A stretch of 64,000 nucleotides of DNA, taken from Amphirosellinia nigrospora (lineage: Eukaryota; Ascomycota; Sordariomycetes; Xylariales; Xylariaceae). This document shows, in pieces, positions 48,349 to 62,340 of the stretch. A model generated the notes under the pieces. The model was not told the origin of the DNA. It worked only from the letters and a program-made list of their open reading frames with translations, and made no database searches. The position numbers and the translations under genes were made by a program. Location of the stretch: assembly GCA_004123355.1 (NCBI GenBank), contig SCHM01000001.1, forward strand, positions 9,682,193-9,746,192, given 5' to 3'. Positions within the stretch are counted from its first letter, which is position 1, and each line of letters opens with the position of its first letter.

Positions 48349-49287
48349 GGTTGGCGATAGGTGCGATAGCTAATCGGTGGGTTTCGATGAGCTCGGTAAA
48401 TGAGAGGAAAGGCTTGACTGATGAGATTGTAATGTAGATAAAATACAGTTTGGAATTTTCCGTGTCAGTCTGTTGTCTTCCGAGGCTCTTATATATATAT
48501 CTTGGTACACGGATATTGAGTTGCCTACGGCATGGCGACGCCCAGACGTCGTATTGTTGGGCGACCCGTTTTGGGCGATAACTCCGCTGCAGATCACCTC
48601 GTGTTGCGACTGGGTCCGCTGAATAGTAAGAGGCGACGGGCAATACATTGCCAAAGCGTCGTGGGCGGTGAGCGTCTACGAATAATCAGCCGGGTTCGTG
48701 AAACCACACACCCGGCTTGCCTAGTCAAGGACTCGGATGTGTAAGCACCTGATATGGTTGATCATTCATGAGGCTGAATGAAGCTTTTAGGCTTCTTGAG
48801 TGACTTAGCAAACACAAGATGGGAATAGTCGTGAATAGGAATACTTGTCATGTATCAGAACTTGATTAACATTAGTCATAATAATGGGTTGTCAAGAGTG
48901 GTACCAAGGATGATCCTCATACATCTAACCCATATGTAAACATATTGTTTTCCGAGGCGGTGTCGTCACAGTGGTAAGCATTCTAGAGACACAAAGTATC
49001 AACTTTGGTACACAGCATATTGTTTGTTTGAGTCGGTTTGGGCGGGTTTCGTTCCTAGTATGTACTTAAAATAGTAGCCTCGAAACCAAACAGACACAAT
49101 CAGTCAGTTAATAATATAGATCATATGTTACATAGCTTCATGGGTGAATTGCTCTTCGATAATGTCTATTCCCATACTCATACATCGACGAGGTTCTTGA
49201 GGGGAAGTAGCATAGACTTAAGCTCATTAAGCCATTAATTTTGATAAATATGGCTTGGTTGGCACATCATATTACCATAGACATGCT
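48349..49287. other. Intergenic
   Basis: About 940 bp, including the secreted-protein promoter and the downstream side of MDM12. No gene recognised. Confidence 0.4.
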
Positions 49288-50786
49288 CTAAACCAAGAAG
49301 GTCCAAAAGCTGGGATACACGAACTCTTCCTCGAAAATGCGTCGCACCTGCTCAAGCACGAACTTCTCGACCTTACCGACGTTCTTTAGGCTCTGCTTGC
49401 TGCCCTCGCGCTGTCCGATCTCGCTCTCGACGCGGATCTCCTGAAGCAAGCCGCCCATTCTCCCCTTTCCCCGTCGTGCGGGCGAGCCGTGTATCCTATC
49501 CTCGTCATGTGTCGTCTGACCGGCGCGGGCATGATTATATGATGGCAACCCCCCGGGCTCATCTTCCTCATCGGCCTCATCATCCCCCACGGCCGTAAGC
49601 GCATCCTCCGGGCTTAAGAAGCAGAAATGCACGCGCTTCCGGATATACGCGATGACGCCCACTCCGTCGAACGTGAGGCCCGTGATGTTAAGCTTGAGCG
49701 GGATCCCAACGAAGCTCGGCATTGGGTAGTCGAGCAGGATCATGGCCGTTAGTTCGAGACGCACGTCCCCCGCGTACCGGATGCGGAACACGGCCTGCAT
49801 GTCATCCGTACGGGATTCCTCATGGAACTCTTGCGCCTCATCGTCGTCTTCGTCTTCTACTGCTACTGTTGCCTTGGACTTGGAAAACGCCTGGAAAGAT
49901 TCGGTGCCATAGTCCTGGTTAACCACGGACCGATTAGCGGCTAGCCCCTGGCTTCTCACGAGTTGGCGGTCGCGATGCCCCAGCCGACGAGGTTGGTGCG
50001 AGTGTAGAGACGCTATGTTTTTCTCTCAGCGGATGGGGAGGGCCGCTAACGAAGTAGGGAAATTCTCGACGGAAATCGAGCCCTGAGATAAATGCCTGCC
50101 ACGACTCGAGTTCGAGCTGGAGCGGTAGTTATGACTTGATTGTGATGGTGAGTGTACGGTTGTGTCGAGCCAGCCGTTCAGATGTTGTGCCCCGCAACAG
50201 CAGCGAGCGGTGTCTGGGCTCCTGACCATCCGGGGCCAAGTTTCGACTGGAAGTAGCCGGGCATTCCATGTCCTGTCATGCCCAAGCCGAGGAACGGATT
50301 GGCCAGATCGGGCGCCCCAGGGGCATTTCGAAGCCCGGCGCTGTGAACGTGTGGCGGGAAGAAACCCTCACTAAACGGTGTAATGGTTCCGCTGGCGCCC
50401 CGGTCACCTTGCCGGCACCGGCACTGGCACCGGCACCGTCGCCGCCGCCCTCATCATTTCTAGTTCGCTGTTCAGCCTTGCGCCTCCGCTCTGCGGCTTG
50501 TATCGCATCTGGCACACCCTCATCGTCCTCTTCGTTCCCTCGGCGTCGTCTTCGTCATCCGGTTCGTAGTCGTCCTCGTAGAAGTCAGGTAAAGGATCGC
50601 ATATGTCCTTGAGGATGATGCTCGGCGGGATTTTACCAAAATCGAATTCGTGCACGGTGACGGACTTGATGAAACGGGGCAGTGGTACAGCCTGGAACTT
50701 GACGTGGATGAAGTCACGAATGCTTTCTGCCAAGCGGCGCCGTCCGGTCCACCAGTCAGCGTATCCCAGTTCAAATCTATCGACAT
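49288..50786 (-). CDS. MDM12: Mdm12, ERMES complex subunit
   Basis: ATG 50786 gives [18 protein letters not shown], then (after a one-base loss near 50732) [20 protein letters not shown], then [20 protein letters not shown] and [17 protein letters not shown]. These are diagnostic for the SMP domain of fungal Mdm12, which tethers ER to mitochondria and carries phospholipid. A low-complexity middle (Pro/Val/Ala, then [19 protein letters not shown] and [17 protein letters not shown]) precedes the C-terminal SMP half: [39 protein letters not shown] and [14 protein letters not shown]. The last residues include [20 protein letters not shown]. The centre (about 49960-50500) has several frame changes that were not resolved individually; one near 50,200 could be an intron or an indel. 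Confidence 0.92.
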
Positions 50787-51308
50787 ATTGTGCTCATTTC
50801 CTCATACAAATAAGTACTGATTGAACAAGTCTTTTCAAGTGCTCTTATTGTTTATTAACTCCTCATGATACGTTTTTATAAACGTGAAATCGGCGCTTTG
50901 ATGTCAATAAATCAGACATGTAGAGTGACGCTGTGTACTCAGTAGGTGGGTTTGGCTTTTTTTAAGAGTGGAGACTAGGAAAGTACCTATGTTGCGAATT
51001 CTTAGATGTAGATGTACCTACGTTTTCAGATGCCAATTAGGTATAGGTAATGCGACAAGCTCTCTATTGATCGTAAAATCAAGCAAGACCGCCGCCGACA
51101 CATCTCATAAAATAATATAACTCCACATGGGTATCTTATGCTAGTATGTAGGGCATGTAATCGAGTTCGCGTATCACCACAGTCCCACTTAGTCTTCCCC
51201 AACGCCAGCTCCGTCTTCACCCCCCTCTCTATCATTTGGGCCAAGAAGCATCCCGAGTGGTCCTCTGCATTCATGACTGATCATTATTTATTATGACATT
51301 CCTGTTGC
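50787..51308. other. Intergenic between FAB1 3' end and MDM12 start
   Basis: About 520 bp between co-oriented genes, holding the MDM12 promoter and FAB1 3' end. Nothing else recognised. Confidence 0.4.
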
Positions 51309-54300
51309 TTAGATCCCGTGTTCATGTATTGCACTATCATCACCAGCGAAGTTCGCATCGTTTCGTTGTCTACCCAATCCGGCTGGCGCATTGAATTGGT
51401 GCCAACAGTTGGGTGCTTGAAGTATGTATCTACTAAACTTTAGCCTTGGTTCCAAATATACTAGGCATGGGAAACTAAAATAGAAAGAAAAAAAAACTCA
51501 AAAAAACTCACCTGGCCATTGCCTCTCGAAAGCGTGATTTGTACTCTTTGGGACTTGTTACGGTCGGCCTATTTCGACCGCCACCAGCAAACCCGCGATC
51601 TTTGATCCAGCTCTCAAGCTTTTTATCCCATGTATAGGTGCGGATGCAGTCAATGATGCCCACTACAAGCTCCTTTTTCACTTCGTCAACGGCAATCATC
51701 AGTGAGTAATCCATGACGTCCTGCCGGGCTAGGAAAAGGGTATCGTTGAAAACAGACGCTCTAAGTAGCTTCTTCGAGTGTTCTCGCGCAAAGAGCGGTG
51801 ATTCATAGATATACTCAACCATGTTCTCGTCGAGAAGAACCTCGTTTTGTTCTCCAGTTGACTGGATTTTTCTGTTCCTCATGGATCCTTTCAGATCGAA
51901 GATGCGCGTTGGTTCTCGGTCATAAAACAGATTTTCCATCACGAGAAGGTCTAGTTTGATCTCTGTATTTGTAACCGGATTCTTGATGACGACTTGGAAG
52001 AAACCGAGCATCTTGGCAATTACCGAAGGCAACTCATGAAAGAGCGCCTCTGCCATTATGCTAAAATAGGCTGGAGCGAATTTCAAAAACGCCTGGGTTT
52101 CGATTTGCGATAATGACTGGCCTCTGGTTAGCTGCCGAACAAGTTAGAATGACCATATCTAGCTCACCTTCATCACTAAACGATCATCTTGCGTCTTGAG
52201 AAACACTGATTTGGTCTTGCCACCTTTCGAGTCCCATGGTACACATCGAGACAGTGACTCAATTATGCGATCTGCTACCCCGCACTTACGGCGAAGTGCA
52301 TCAAATTGCTCGCATAAAAGATTTTGAGCATCTTGGCCGTTCCTTCAGCGAATTGATATTTAAAATGACTACTGGAGTTGTGAACCAGGCTGGTTTCCAG
52401 ACGCTCGTCTGTAACAACTTCCTCAAGACCTGGGCTACTGTCGCTCGTCCCCTCAACGTCTAATGGTGGTTGAGCAGTCTGGCCAGGTTGTCGGCCATGG
52501 AAACGACGCAGCTTGCTTTTGTAGTCCTCAGAACTTAAGGCGAAGGCAATGACGGAACTTGGCTCGTATTCGCGGACGATGATGTCAGAGTCTATGAAAA
52601 TATGATCCGAAGCATTAAGGGGGTAGTCCAGTGGGGCCACAGGCTTGCCGACCGTTCGTTCCAGAAATTTGAGAGTGCCTTCATGAAGTTCATTCTGTCA
52701 TTTGGGAAGCTCAAGAGGAATTTCAGTGTTTGAGTCTAGAGATTCAGCAATCTCTTCTAGAGTGCTTCCATCAATAATGGAGTTCTCAGTATCGCTATCA
52801 CCTTGTTCGTCATCAGTGGGACCGAGGCTGGCGTTTTGTGCTAGATCGTCCGCTTCTGCCTCCATGCCCTCTTCGTTGTGTTGAGGAGCTTTATTTGTCG
52901 GTTCAGCCACAGCGGGCTCTTGTGTCACTTCAGCTTTATCTCTTGTGGGCGAACTCGGCGTTATTGTGTGAGATGTCTTCTGTTCGGTGAGGTCTTCGAC
53001 GGTTTGATCATCTTCCACCGGAAGAGGTTCATTCACCGCATCAGCAACGTCTTCATAAACTTCAACAGTGGCCCTGGTCTTAGAATGTTGAAGAAACGGC
53101 CGAGAATGAGACATATTTACTGCTCGCTTCTTTCTGTCCTTCTCCCGTTCCTTTTCGAATTCGCGGCTGAGTTGTTCGAAATGTTTGCGGATAGTGGACA
53201 CTCTGGTGGAATCCCTTTTCCCTACGAACCGCGGGATGGAAGATTGAGTAGTCTTGCGATGTTGTTTAATGCCGAAGAATTTCTTTTCGCTTTTAAGGGA
53301 CTCATTAGTTGAAGGTTTACGGAGCTCGTGCCCAATCGGAACATCTGTCGGCGTCGCTTTCTCCTTGTCCTTAGCGACATTAAACGCTTTCTTGCCTATT
53401 GCGGAACTAACACGGGGCAGGTAGGTAGTGTAGTTGCCGGCTGTGAAATGGCACGGATCATAGGTGGTGACACGTTCAATCCATTCTACGGGAAGAGCCG
53501 TGGTCTGCACTTACCCTTGTGGGAGTTGCAGTAGCACCCAGTTGCGTCCCATCCTTAGAAATGGCGCGATTAGCGATTTCAAGCTGCACGGTATTTTGCT
53601 TGCGGCGTAATTGTTCGATTTGCTCTGCTACTGACATGTGCGGGGCCTTGGTGGTTGGGCTAGAAGGGGTTGGTTTGGGAGTGAGAGGTGATTCCGGCAT
53701 CTCGCCGGCCGTTATAGACGCTGGAGTGGTAATTGTGGTTTCTCGGACTTGGTCGGGAGAAAGAAAAGTCTGTACAGGGGATTTGGGGGTCGCCAGATCC
53801 AACGGCTCAATCCGCTCAAGTGTCGCATCAGGTGCAGACGTGAGGGTAGCCTCTTGAGGTGTGACGGCCTGAACTGACCTCTCGTCAATGCCTTCCGGCT
53901 GAGAATTCTCGGGGCTTGTTTCTGTAGGTTGGGATTCCTCTTTTGAATCACCATCCGGAATGGTTGGTTGACTATTTTTCTCTGACAGTTCTATTCCCTC
54001 GGTAGAAGCCTCGGTGCTAGCTAGGGATTCTTTTGACTCGTCTTTGAACATTTTGAGCAGTTGAATTATAGTAAGCCTTCTAATGTCCTTGTCTGAAGGG
54101 AGGAAGTCGGCCTCAAACTTGGCGAAGGCGGCATCCCACTCAGTTACCTTGACCAACATCTCGCGGAGAACAATGTTGAAAGGGATGACCTCGTAATATC
54201 TCGAGTTGATGTATTTCTCTTGTAATTTACGGATGAGAGATGTGTGCTCTTCTTGGATTTTCTTGTTTAGTCGCTCAATTTCCGTCTTGCAACTCGGCCT

Positions 54301-57300
54301 TTTCTGGAACAATGTTATCTAGCCTTATAGCCTTGACCCTTGCTTTCACAGAGGCCGTGAATCGTGTCCATCTGTCCTGACAATGGGCGAAGATCTCGTT
54401 CTTCATATTCAGATCATGTTCGACTTTCCATGTGATCCTGGCACGAGTACGATAATCTCGAGTAGATCGATTGGGTCATAGTGTACCCGGATGATTTTGT
54501 CCTCCAGACCAAAATAACGAATATGGTCGCGATGATGGTCGGGGACAATTCCAGCCTCCCAAGGTCTCATCTCTGACCAAATGAGTGCCTCGGCTCCAGA
54601 ATGATTCTAGGTATTTTCCAAATGAATATTTCCAGGCAAATCTGGACATTTCCATTTCACGCGTCTCCCGCTTACAAACTTTGCAATAGCTCCACATCAT
54701 GATGGTCTCTCCTCGAGACTTGCCATTTACTTCCGGTTCAATGAAAACTGTGATACGTGCTTCCCCATGTACGTAGGTCCTGTGGTGTTCGTACATTTTG
54801 CGGTCGCACCCATTTGCCGTACAAGTTGACTCCGCGCCGTAACAAACATCCTCAATATATTGCCCTAGTGTGCAGTCCGGATCCATATTGTTACCATGGT
54901 CCGTATGCTCATCATAGAAGCCTAGCGCAATGAGTTGTGGCTCGACGCAAGGGATTTTAGTTTCGGTACATATTACTGAATGTAATACCACAATATTTGG
55001 TGTGCGTAGGGATCGAAAAGGTCAAGTTACCTTGGATATAATTTCCCATGACCTCGTTTGCGTTTGATAATTGTGAAGAGCTTGTCATATTCTGCATCGT
55101 GAACAGCATGTAGTACTTCCATAATATGGCGAGGGCCTTTTGACCAATCTGGTACCATTTCTGGCTTGATGAGTTGAAATTTCTGGGGTTTTGGTTTCTC
55201 TTCATCACCACGTTCTTCAATGATGTCTTGGTCCCGAAGCCGTTTGAGATGCACAATCTGCGTTCCTGTTCCCTAGCATTCATCAGGAGATAGGGCTGGG
55301 CGAATTTTCATCAAACGGTGACGCGCGGAGAACTTTGTCTCATACTTCGCAACCATATCGCTGTAGAAGGTAGGCATCGGAACATCTTCGGGAACAATAC
55401 TCTCATGAGACGACCTAACATGCGTTTCGTGAAGAGATATTAACTTCCGTTCGAGGTCTTTAGGCTGGGAAGAATGTTCGTCGGTTCCGGCCCCAGCCTG
55501 AGACTCAATAGTGCCATATGCTGTTCCGTCGCTGGCTTGGCTTGCTAAGGGTTCCTCTGATGCCATGATAGAGGACGTTCTTTGATGATGCTTAGACCCC
55601 TCCACTTCCGTTGCACCAACCACCGACATGTTTTCGTCCGAGGACTGCTGTGTAGGGTTGCTACTCAAATCTTCCGTGGTAGGGAGCTGGATAAGCGAAT
55701 CGCGCATCAGGCATGACTCTAATTTTAAATTGTAAACGACATATACCATGAATTCGGTGATGTGCTTCAGTTTGGCGAGTATGGGTGTTGATGCGCCTCG
55801 AAGGGCAATGGTACAGCCCAGTTCCTCCTGATAACTGGAGAGAAATATATACGTCTTTTTGCCTCCAGGAATTTCCCCATTGATGAAAGTCTTGACCTCA
55901 AAGCCGGTGCTTTTGCCAGTTTGGAATTGATTCGGAGGCAGTGCGAGCATGTCAACTGATGAGATGATTTCAGTTTCTAGACATCTTGACACGGCAGAGA
56001 GAACCGACGGTTTGACATTATATGCGACTGCAATATTTGCTTCAGCGAGAAATTGGAGTGCGAGCCCAGAGACACTCTTCTCAGTGAGTAATAGCTGTGG
56101 TCGAAGAGCAACAATTCTGTTCACTAGCTGCTTGAGGAACTCCCTTTCTTGCTCAATGACTGGCTGCAAGCTCATGAAGTGATGTTGATGCCGTTGGTAC
56201 TCGATTGGAAACGATATTATGACAACTCGTGGGTTGGACATTCGGCGGCGCATAGTCTTGAGAGCAAGTTTCTTCGTAAATATGACTCCCGGGACGTACG
56301 TGGTATCGCTTGGTCGACCGCCAGGAATTTTTTTCAACTTGACGTAATGTCGAATATCAATGTCATCTCCACGATCTATATCGGGGTCTACAGAAGAGGT
56401 GCACTTGAGGAGAATCGGAATCAAGGCCTTCTCCCAACCGGCTACATTGCGAATCTCAGCATCCACCAAGAGTTGTCGCAGGAGTTTGCGGACATGCATC
56501 ATACTCGCAGGATTGAGTTCCAGGCGAGGCTCTTTCTCTCCTTTCATAGACGAGCTTCGAGTTAAACGGGCTGCACTGGAGGCGTTGGCAAACTCAAAGT
56601 ATGGGAGGGTTTCATTCGACCAGAAGGTCCTTTGATTGTTGCAGTCCTTGGCCGTGGCGAGCGTATGAGGTGCACTTGATGCCCACTAGTTGTACTCAAA
56701 TTTCGGCGCCTCGACGACCGAGGATAGTATTCATCCATGCCACGGCTTGTATGACTCAACCCGCTAATGCTTTTCTCAGCTTGCACTCTATTACGCATTC
56801 TTCGCCCGACTCCCAAATATGGGCCAAAATTAGACTTGTCATGATCGGTAGTAACAGAATGGTCACCGCCGGCAATCGTCCCCATAATACTCATTTGCTC
56901 GTCCTCGCTTGATTCATCAGACATATATTGGGCGAGATCAGGGTCGATGACATTGTCATCGTGAAAAGCTGGAAGACCAGGCCTTCTTGCTGCTTCTTCA
57001 CTTGCCGACTTCCGAAAAGGAGCCCTCTCATCAGGCGGAGGTTTCAAGCGGTTCCACAGGGTGTGCTTTGAGAGCTGACGTCTATGGTTAGATTGTGGTC
57101 GTCCGGAATTTATCGATCGTAGAGACCTTGAAGAGCCTGGTCGACTAAGCTGTGGGGTATCAATTTCCAGAACTGCGGAGTTACGATTAGATGATTCCCC
57201 AAGTCGTTTCGTTGCAGGAATAGCCATCATGGGCGTTGTCATCGATCTACTATCATCATTATTGTCGTCCGTTCGCTCCAAGCTCACTTCGTCACGGCCA

Positions 57301-58919
57301 TGCTTCATGGGGGGCGAGGGGAGGATAATCCTTGGTTGGTTTGCTCGAAAGATTGCAGGTAGATATGTATCGTCGGCGGATTCGTCCGAGCCGTTTCCGT
57401 CTTGTCTCTGGAGAATGATACCTAGGCAAGTTTTGCAGACGCGTAGAGTCCCTTGCACACCGAATGGTTGACCTGGTATAATGGACGTGCATCTACTATC
57501 AAAGATGCAGCCGCAAGTCCTACAGTGATGCTTGCGGCGAAAAGCGGTAAATGGAGAACCACACAGGAAGCATTCTTTACAAGTTTCATCAGCCATCCAA
57601 AATTGTTTACTTAATACTTGTTTGCGCATCGACTCAAGCTTGGCGCTCACGACTTCGGGTGCACCTTCATCTACTGTTGTCCCTGGTATCCTGTAATCTC
57701 CTGATCTCATCCGCTGATGTTGACTTGCCTGGCTAAAAGATCCGTGGTGGACATTGTTATGGGCAGACGTGTTCACTGGGCTAGCTTCTGCTGTCCGCGC
57801 GACAAAGACGAAGATCTTGAATTGCTTTCTGATGCCCGAGCACGGTTAATGCGGTTGATCACTGCTGGCCTTCGAGTTGTAGGTGGAGCGGTTGGCCTTG
57901 CTTGAGTGCTTAATAGAATCGAGTCGGGTAGTGCTGTCTGTGGAAGAGATGGCTTTGAAATAGTCATAAGAGGACTTTTGATGGGACTGACTGGTGAGTC
58001 CGTGCTACATCTATGCTGTACGCATCGTCACGACGAGAGCGACTAGAAACCGACGCTTTGTCCAGCTGAGGTGAATCCATGGATTCACCATATACCGGCG
58101 ACGTAACTACTTGACCATCATTCGCCTTAGTGATGCTTATCCTGCGGCTGCTTCGAGTAGAGCTGTCTTCAGTTCGAGACGATGACGGACGTGACACATC
58201 TCGGAAGACACTAACATTACTAATGTTTGCGGTCGCGACACTCGATGTGGATTTGATCATATGGGGAATACTCTGGCGGCTGGATGAGGCTGATTTTGAA
58301 GATGCTATGCTCGCAAGATTACTAGTGGAGGATGCCTTTGTAGATAGGTATTGTTGTGTTTGGCTCTCACTCGTCAAAATCCCCGACGACGTAGCGGCAT
58401 TCGACTCCACAGCCTCCGAGACTGATGAGTTGAAGGTTAAATCAGTGACGCTGGCATCAGTTCTCGGCAACGAGGGCGCACCGTTCTTCGAGTGCCCTGG
58501 AGCTATGCCTTGGCCCCTCGGGGTAGAATCTGTAGGAGTCTCTGGGGATCCGACACGGTCGCAGCTGTGGATTTGTCCTTGTCTTTCCCGCTAACCCCTA
58601 CAGCCTCCTTGAACCGAGAGTATAGCCCACTAAGGCCATTCTGAACCAAATCCCCACTGAAGCCCTTATTCTCGATCGCGGCGACGGATTCGGGAGGCGG
58701 GGCCAGGTCGTTGAAGGTGGTAAGCACGCCCTCCTCTTTAGATGAGGTATGAATCCTGTCGAGCGCTTGAGCAAGGTGCTCCTTGTCGACCTGGGGGACT
58801 GCAGCGATAGAAGAGGCCGTGGAAGGACGACGGGATCTTTCACTGGAAGGGAGAATGTTCGGCGGTGACAAGGGCGAGGGTAGAGGTTTCTTCCCTGACA
58901 TGGCTACAGGGGCCGCCAC
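51309..58919 (-). CDS. FAB1: Fab1, 1-phosphatidylinositol-3-phosphate 5-kinase
   Basis: Makes PI(3,5)P2 on vacuole and endosome membranes. Features in order: Ser-rich N-terminus (from ATG 58919 or the inner ATG 58901, MSGKKPLPSPLS); FYVE finger at about 57435-57590 with CFLCGSPFTAFRRKHHCRTC, containing the RRKHHCR signature; long linker; CCT/TCP1-like domain in 56547-55273 (VVIISFPIEYQRHQHHFMSL, then LRGASTPILAKLKHITEF); Fab1-specific DPDCTLGQYIEDVCYG and WSYCKVCKRE; and the C-terminal PIP kinase at 52086-51309 with RIFDLKGSMRNRK (near 51883-51903), MDYSLMIAVDE and GIIDCIRTYTWDKKLESW. The last exon 51309-51429 follows intron 51430-51511 and reads YILQAPNCWHQF. Several one-base frame breaks occur, for example near 58540, 57770, 55260, 55010 and 54590. 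Expected size is about 2,400 residues. Confidence 0.95.
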
Positions 58920-59758
58920 TCGCTGGCTAACTGAAGGGTATGGGCGGGCACAACAATCAAGTATCGCGATGGGAGCTCGAAGGTGATTTGGTCAAAAGCA
59001 CGACACGGTCATGTTCGGTATTCGATGTTGCCTCATTGCAGGAACTCGTATAATGATACCTATATACCTATTTGGTGGTGTGGGAGGTGATTGCTTGATA
59101 GGCAGAGCTGTGCTAGGGAGTTAGAGAAAAGCCATAAAATGTAAGTAGCCTCTCTAGATCTAACAACTAGACAGAGCCTACTCGGGTGTGATGTTCAAGT
59201 AAGGCACATGGCGAGGAACCCTCCTAGGTAGAAGCGAGGGCGGAAGGTATAAAGGACTGAGAGAGAGTACAGTGCTGTAGGTAAGACAAACAGAAAGAAG
59301 CCCGCAGAGGCATTGTGACGCAGGTGGTGAGCAGATGCAGCTGCCCAAACCCGTGGGACGGCCGCTTATTGGCGCTTGTTGGAAGCGCCGCGAGGTACCT
59401 GTGATTGTAGTGGTTGTCTGGCGAGACTTTCGAGTATAGTGGGGCTTTCGGGTTAACTGGCAAGCAAAGTGTCCACGTGACTTCGCATCCTTGCATTCCC
59501 GCCATCGCTCTTCTCGCGTCGTTGCAGCCGCGTCTGTCTGCTAGTGTCAGAAACCTAAAATCGACCTACTGCTCGTGATTCGCCACAAAACGGTCGCATT
59601 ATGTAACTCCTATGCCAGTTGTGGCGAGGAGCTTTTATGATTATGTTTGTTTGAGCCTTATTCCCCGCTTGCGTCATGTACACGATAAGTGATTTCTAAC
59701 GGAGGGAGTTTCGTGTTTATGTGACAGAACGGATCTTCACATTCGTCGTCTGCCAGCC
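58920..59758. promoter_or_regulatory. Divergent promoter region, FAB1 and downstream gene
   Basis: 840 bp between divergently transcribed genes, so both promoters should lie here. No defined site recognised. Confidence 0.4.
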
Positions 59759-61903
59759 ATGGAACGCAACATTGAGCTGGCTATTGGCGTTACCTCGTCT
59801 GAACTAGACTCATCTCCTTCAGATATACTAGGCGACACAAAAATCAGGCGTCTACTTGTCAAAATTCCCAGCGCCCAGAAGGAGCTTTTAAATCTACCTC
59901 AGTCCTGGGCGAGCTTCCTGAGTCAACGGTCTAATGGCTTTATCAATGTACCATCTCAGGTTTTAGATCAACTAAAAGCCTCGTATGCACGGAAAAAACA
60001 GGCAACCGAGTCTGTTGAAGCTGCTGATGCCACAGATGATATAGAATGTGGTATAGGCGTACCTGAGCCATCCGGAAGCCAACCAACAACCCCTACCCCC
60101 GTTGAGCGGAGTGGCGAGGCTGGCGATGACGACGATGAGGGCCCTGATGAGCGGATCCAATGGTCTATAAGTCCTGAATCCCATTTGAGGCCAAAGAGGT
60201 TTGAGAGTCAGGAACCAAGTCAACCGTTTATTACACAAATACCCGAGCAATCGCCGCCCAAGCCAACCATCCCGACCTCACCAGCACAACAACTCAATCT
60301 GACTACATTTCCACAGAGCAGTCAAGGACCGAGGATGAGCTAGAAGTCGAAGTGCCAGCTGCACTTGACTACAATCTTGAACCTATTAACAAATCAGCCC
60401 TGCCAATGCTAGCAACACCTCCATCGGCTCAAGTCATTCCTTGCACGCTTGAACAGTCGATACAAAGTACCTCCACAAGTACTTCGACAAGAGTGGCACC
60501 GCAACCTGAACCGCAACCCCGCCCCGGAAACACATATATAACCGCGTGCCAGAACTATATCGCGGACCCAAGCAAGGGGGTTTGTCATCACACCTGAATA
60601 CTAATGTAAGCTCTACCAAAGTCGCAGCTGCGCTTGGTCAAAATACCTACACGGAAAGCTCTTTGTCTAACAACAACACGTCATCATCCGTCATACCATC
60701 AACAACAGAGGACCAAACTACGGAGAGCGAAAAACACGCAGCAGTCTGGGACATTAGACCCGATCAAATGCCAATGTATGACACCAACCTCAGCTCCGAA
60801 AACCTCCATAGCCCTCCAGCAACCAGACAGCACTCCCCTACACCAATGCTAGTTTCGCCATCACATGCTATTCATTTGCCTCGATCACCCGCACCCTTCG
60901 CTCACCCTGCTGCCCACCCGCTGCGGCGCCGAAAAGCTGGGAAGCTCCTTTTGTCCATTACACCGTAACATATCCGAGCTATATTGGAAGTATACTGGAC
61001 TTTGTGACAGCATGTATTTATATCCAGCTACAATACCGCAGGATTCGCACATCTCTATATGATGACTTCATCCGAGCTTGGGTTGAGGGATACCTACCTT
61101 ACGTTAAAGATTGCGATGAAGCGCAGCCTTCCCGAAAGGCGCTAAGAGCAATTGAATGGTACAATGAGATCGACGACGACCCTTTGTTTACTTCACGGGT
61201 CGTGACCCGCCAAAACATACAGTCAATACTCAATTTCTATCCGAACGAATTTGACATGGCGCGATTATCTTTAGGTATCGCATCTAGCCAAGGACCAAAC
61301 ATATATTCGGTTTCTACTAGCCAAGCAGATCAATCAAATCATAACTCCTCTCAATCTCTCACAGGTACACAGTTGAAAGAAAAGGAGCCGATCCGGAACT
61401 CGGTCGAAGTGGGCGCAAGAGGAGGCGCAGTATCCAGGTTATCACCAATTACGAAGCCCAAACTACCGTCTGTCTCAGCCAATCACCGTATACCATTCCA
61501 TAAATCCTTTGGTGGCATAGAAAGCCGGCCAGTACATCGTGATGTATTAACAAGATCTCTGTCGGAATCGACTGCACATAAGAGAATCGCAACCAGCGAA
61601 CTCCGTTCTGAGGGGCCTAAGCGAGTATCTCTAGGCTTTACCTCAGGCACCCATGGCAGAATGTGGTCTGACTCAGGCAGTACGGCGAGCAACCATTCAG
61701 GACGGTCTAAGAACACCGCTCGAAACTCCCTTGCCCCAGAACCCACTGTGAGACGAAAGGACACGAAAGCCGCCGAAGACCCAGAAAGGCGAAGGCGCCG
61801 GCTCGCCAAACACTTCAAGAAGCGAATGGTAGGAAGAGAGAGTATCGCTAGCTCAGCTCCTATAAATAACACCCCTACGTCTGGGCAAAAACAAAAGCAG
61901 TAA
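59759..61903 (+). CDS. Unrecognised large protein, low-complexity with one conserved-looking domain
   Basis: ATG 59759 (MERNIELAIGVTSSELDS). The first 80 residues look folded (RRLLVKIPSAQKELLNLPQS, then WASFLSQRSNGFINVPSQVL). A long Ser/Thr/Pro/Gln-rich region follows. Around 60930-61260 is a compact aromatic-rich stretch: APFVHYTVTYPSYIGSILDF, RRIRTSLYDDFIRAWVEGYL, ALRAIEWYNEIDDDPLFTSR and NIQSILNFYPNEFD. The C-terminus is Ser-rich and ends in a strongly basic ERRRRRLAKHFKKRMVG, a likely nuclear signal. Three one-base losses are inferred (about 60340, 60545 and the A run near 60932), always in the same direction. With those restored, one intronless protein of about 714 residues results. I could not place the family. 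Confidence 0.6.
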
Positions 61904-62340
61904 TACTATGTACGGCGAATAGTTGTAGTTATGGGATTGTACGCTTAAGATGGAGTTTTATGGACGACATGATATTCATTGCTAGTTAGAAAGTCAGATA
62001 CCCCCCGCCTTAGCTCAGTTGAGCACAAATACAGTAATTATGTTCAAGCAATACGCAACTTTCTTACCTATCGTTTACCTTAACTAGGGTGCAAACCTAG
62101 CCTTCAGGGGTCTATACAGAGAGCTAGGTCTGTCTTAGATTATTCTCAACCTGCTACGTCTAACCGATAAAGTTGTCACGTTTTAACAAGCTATTAGCAC
62201 AGTCATATGAGGAGTTGAGCGGATGCCATTAAATGTCTAGTGCCCCCCAACACATACTTAGTCATACAGATCTGGTCTTACAAATCAACGCCCTGAACAG
62301 CACATCGGCCTCCCTGATCCTTACCTTGATCCTTAAGTCT
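61904..62340. other. Convergent intergenic region
   Basis: About 440 bp between two convergent genes; no gene or RNA recognised. Confidence 0.4.
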
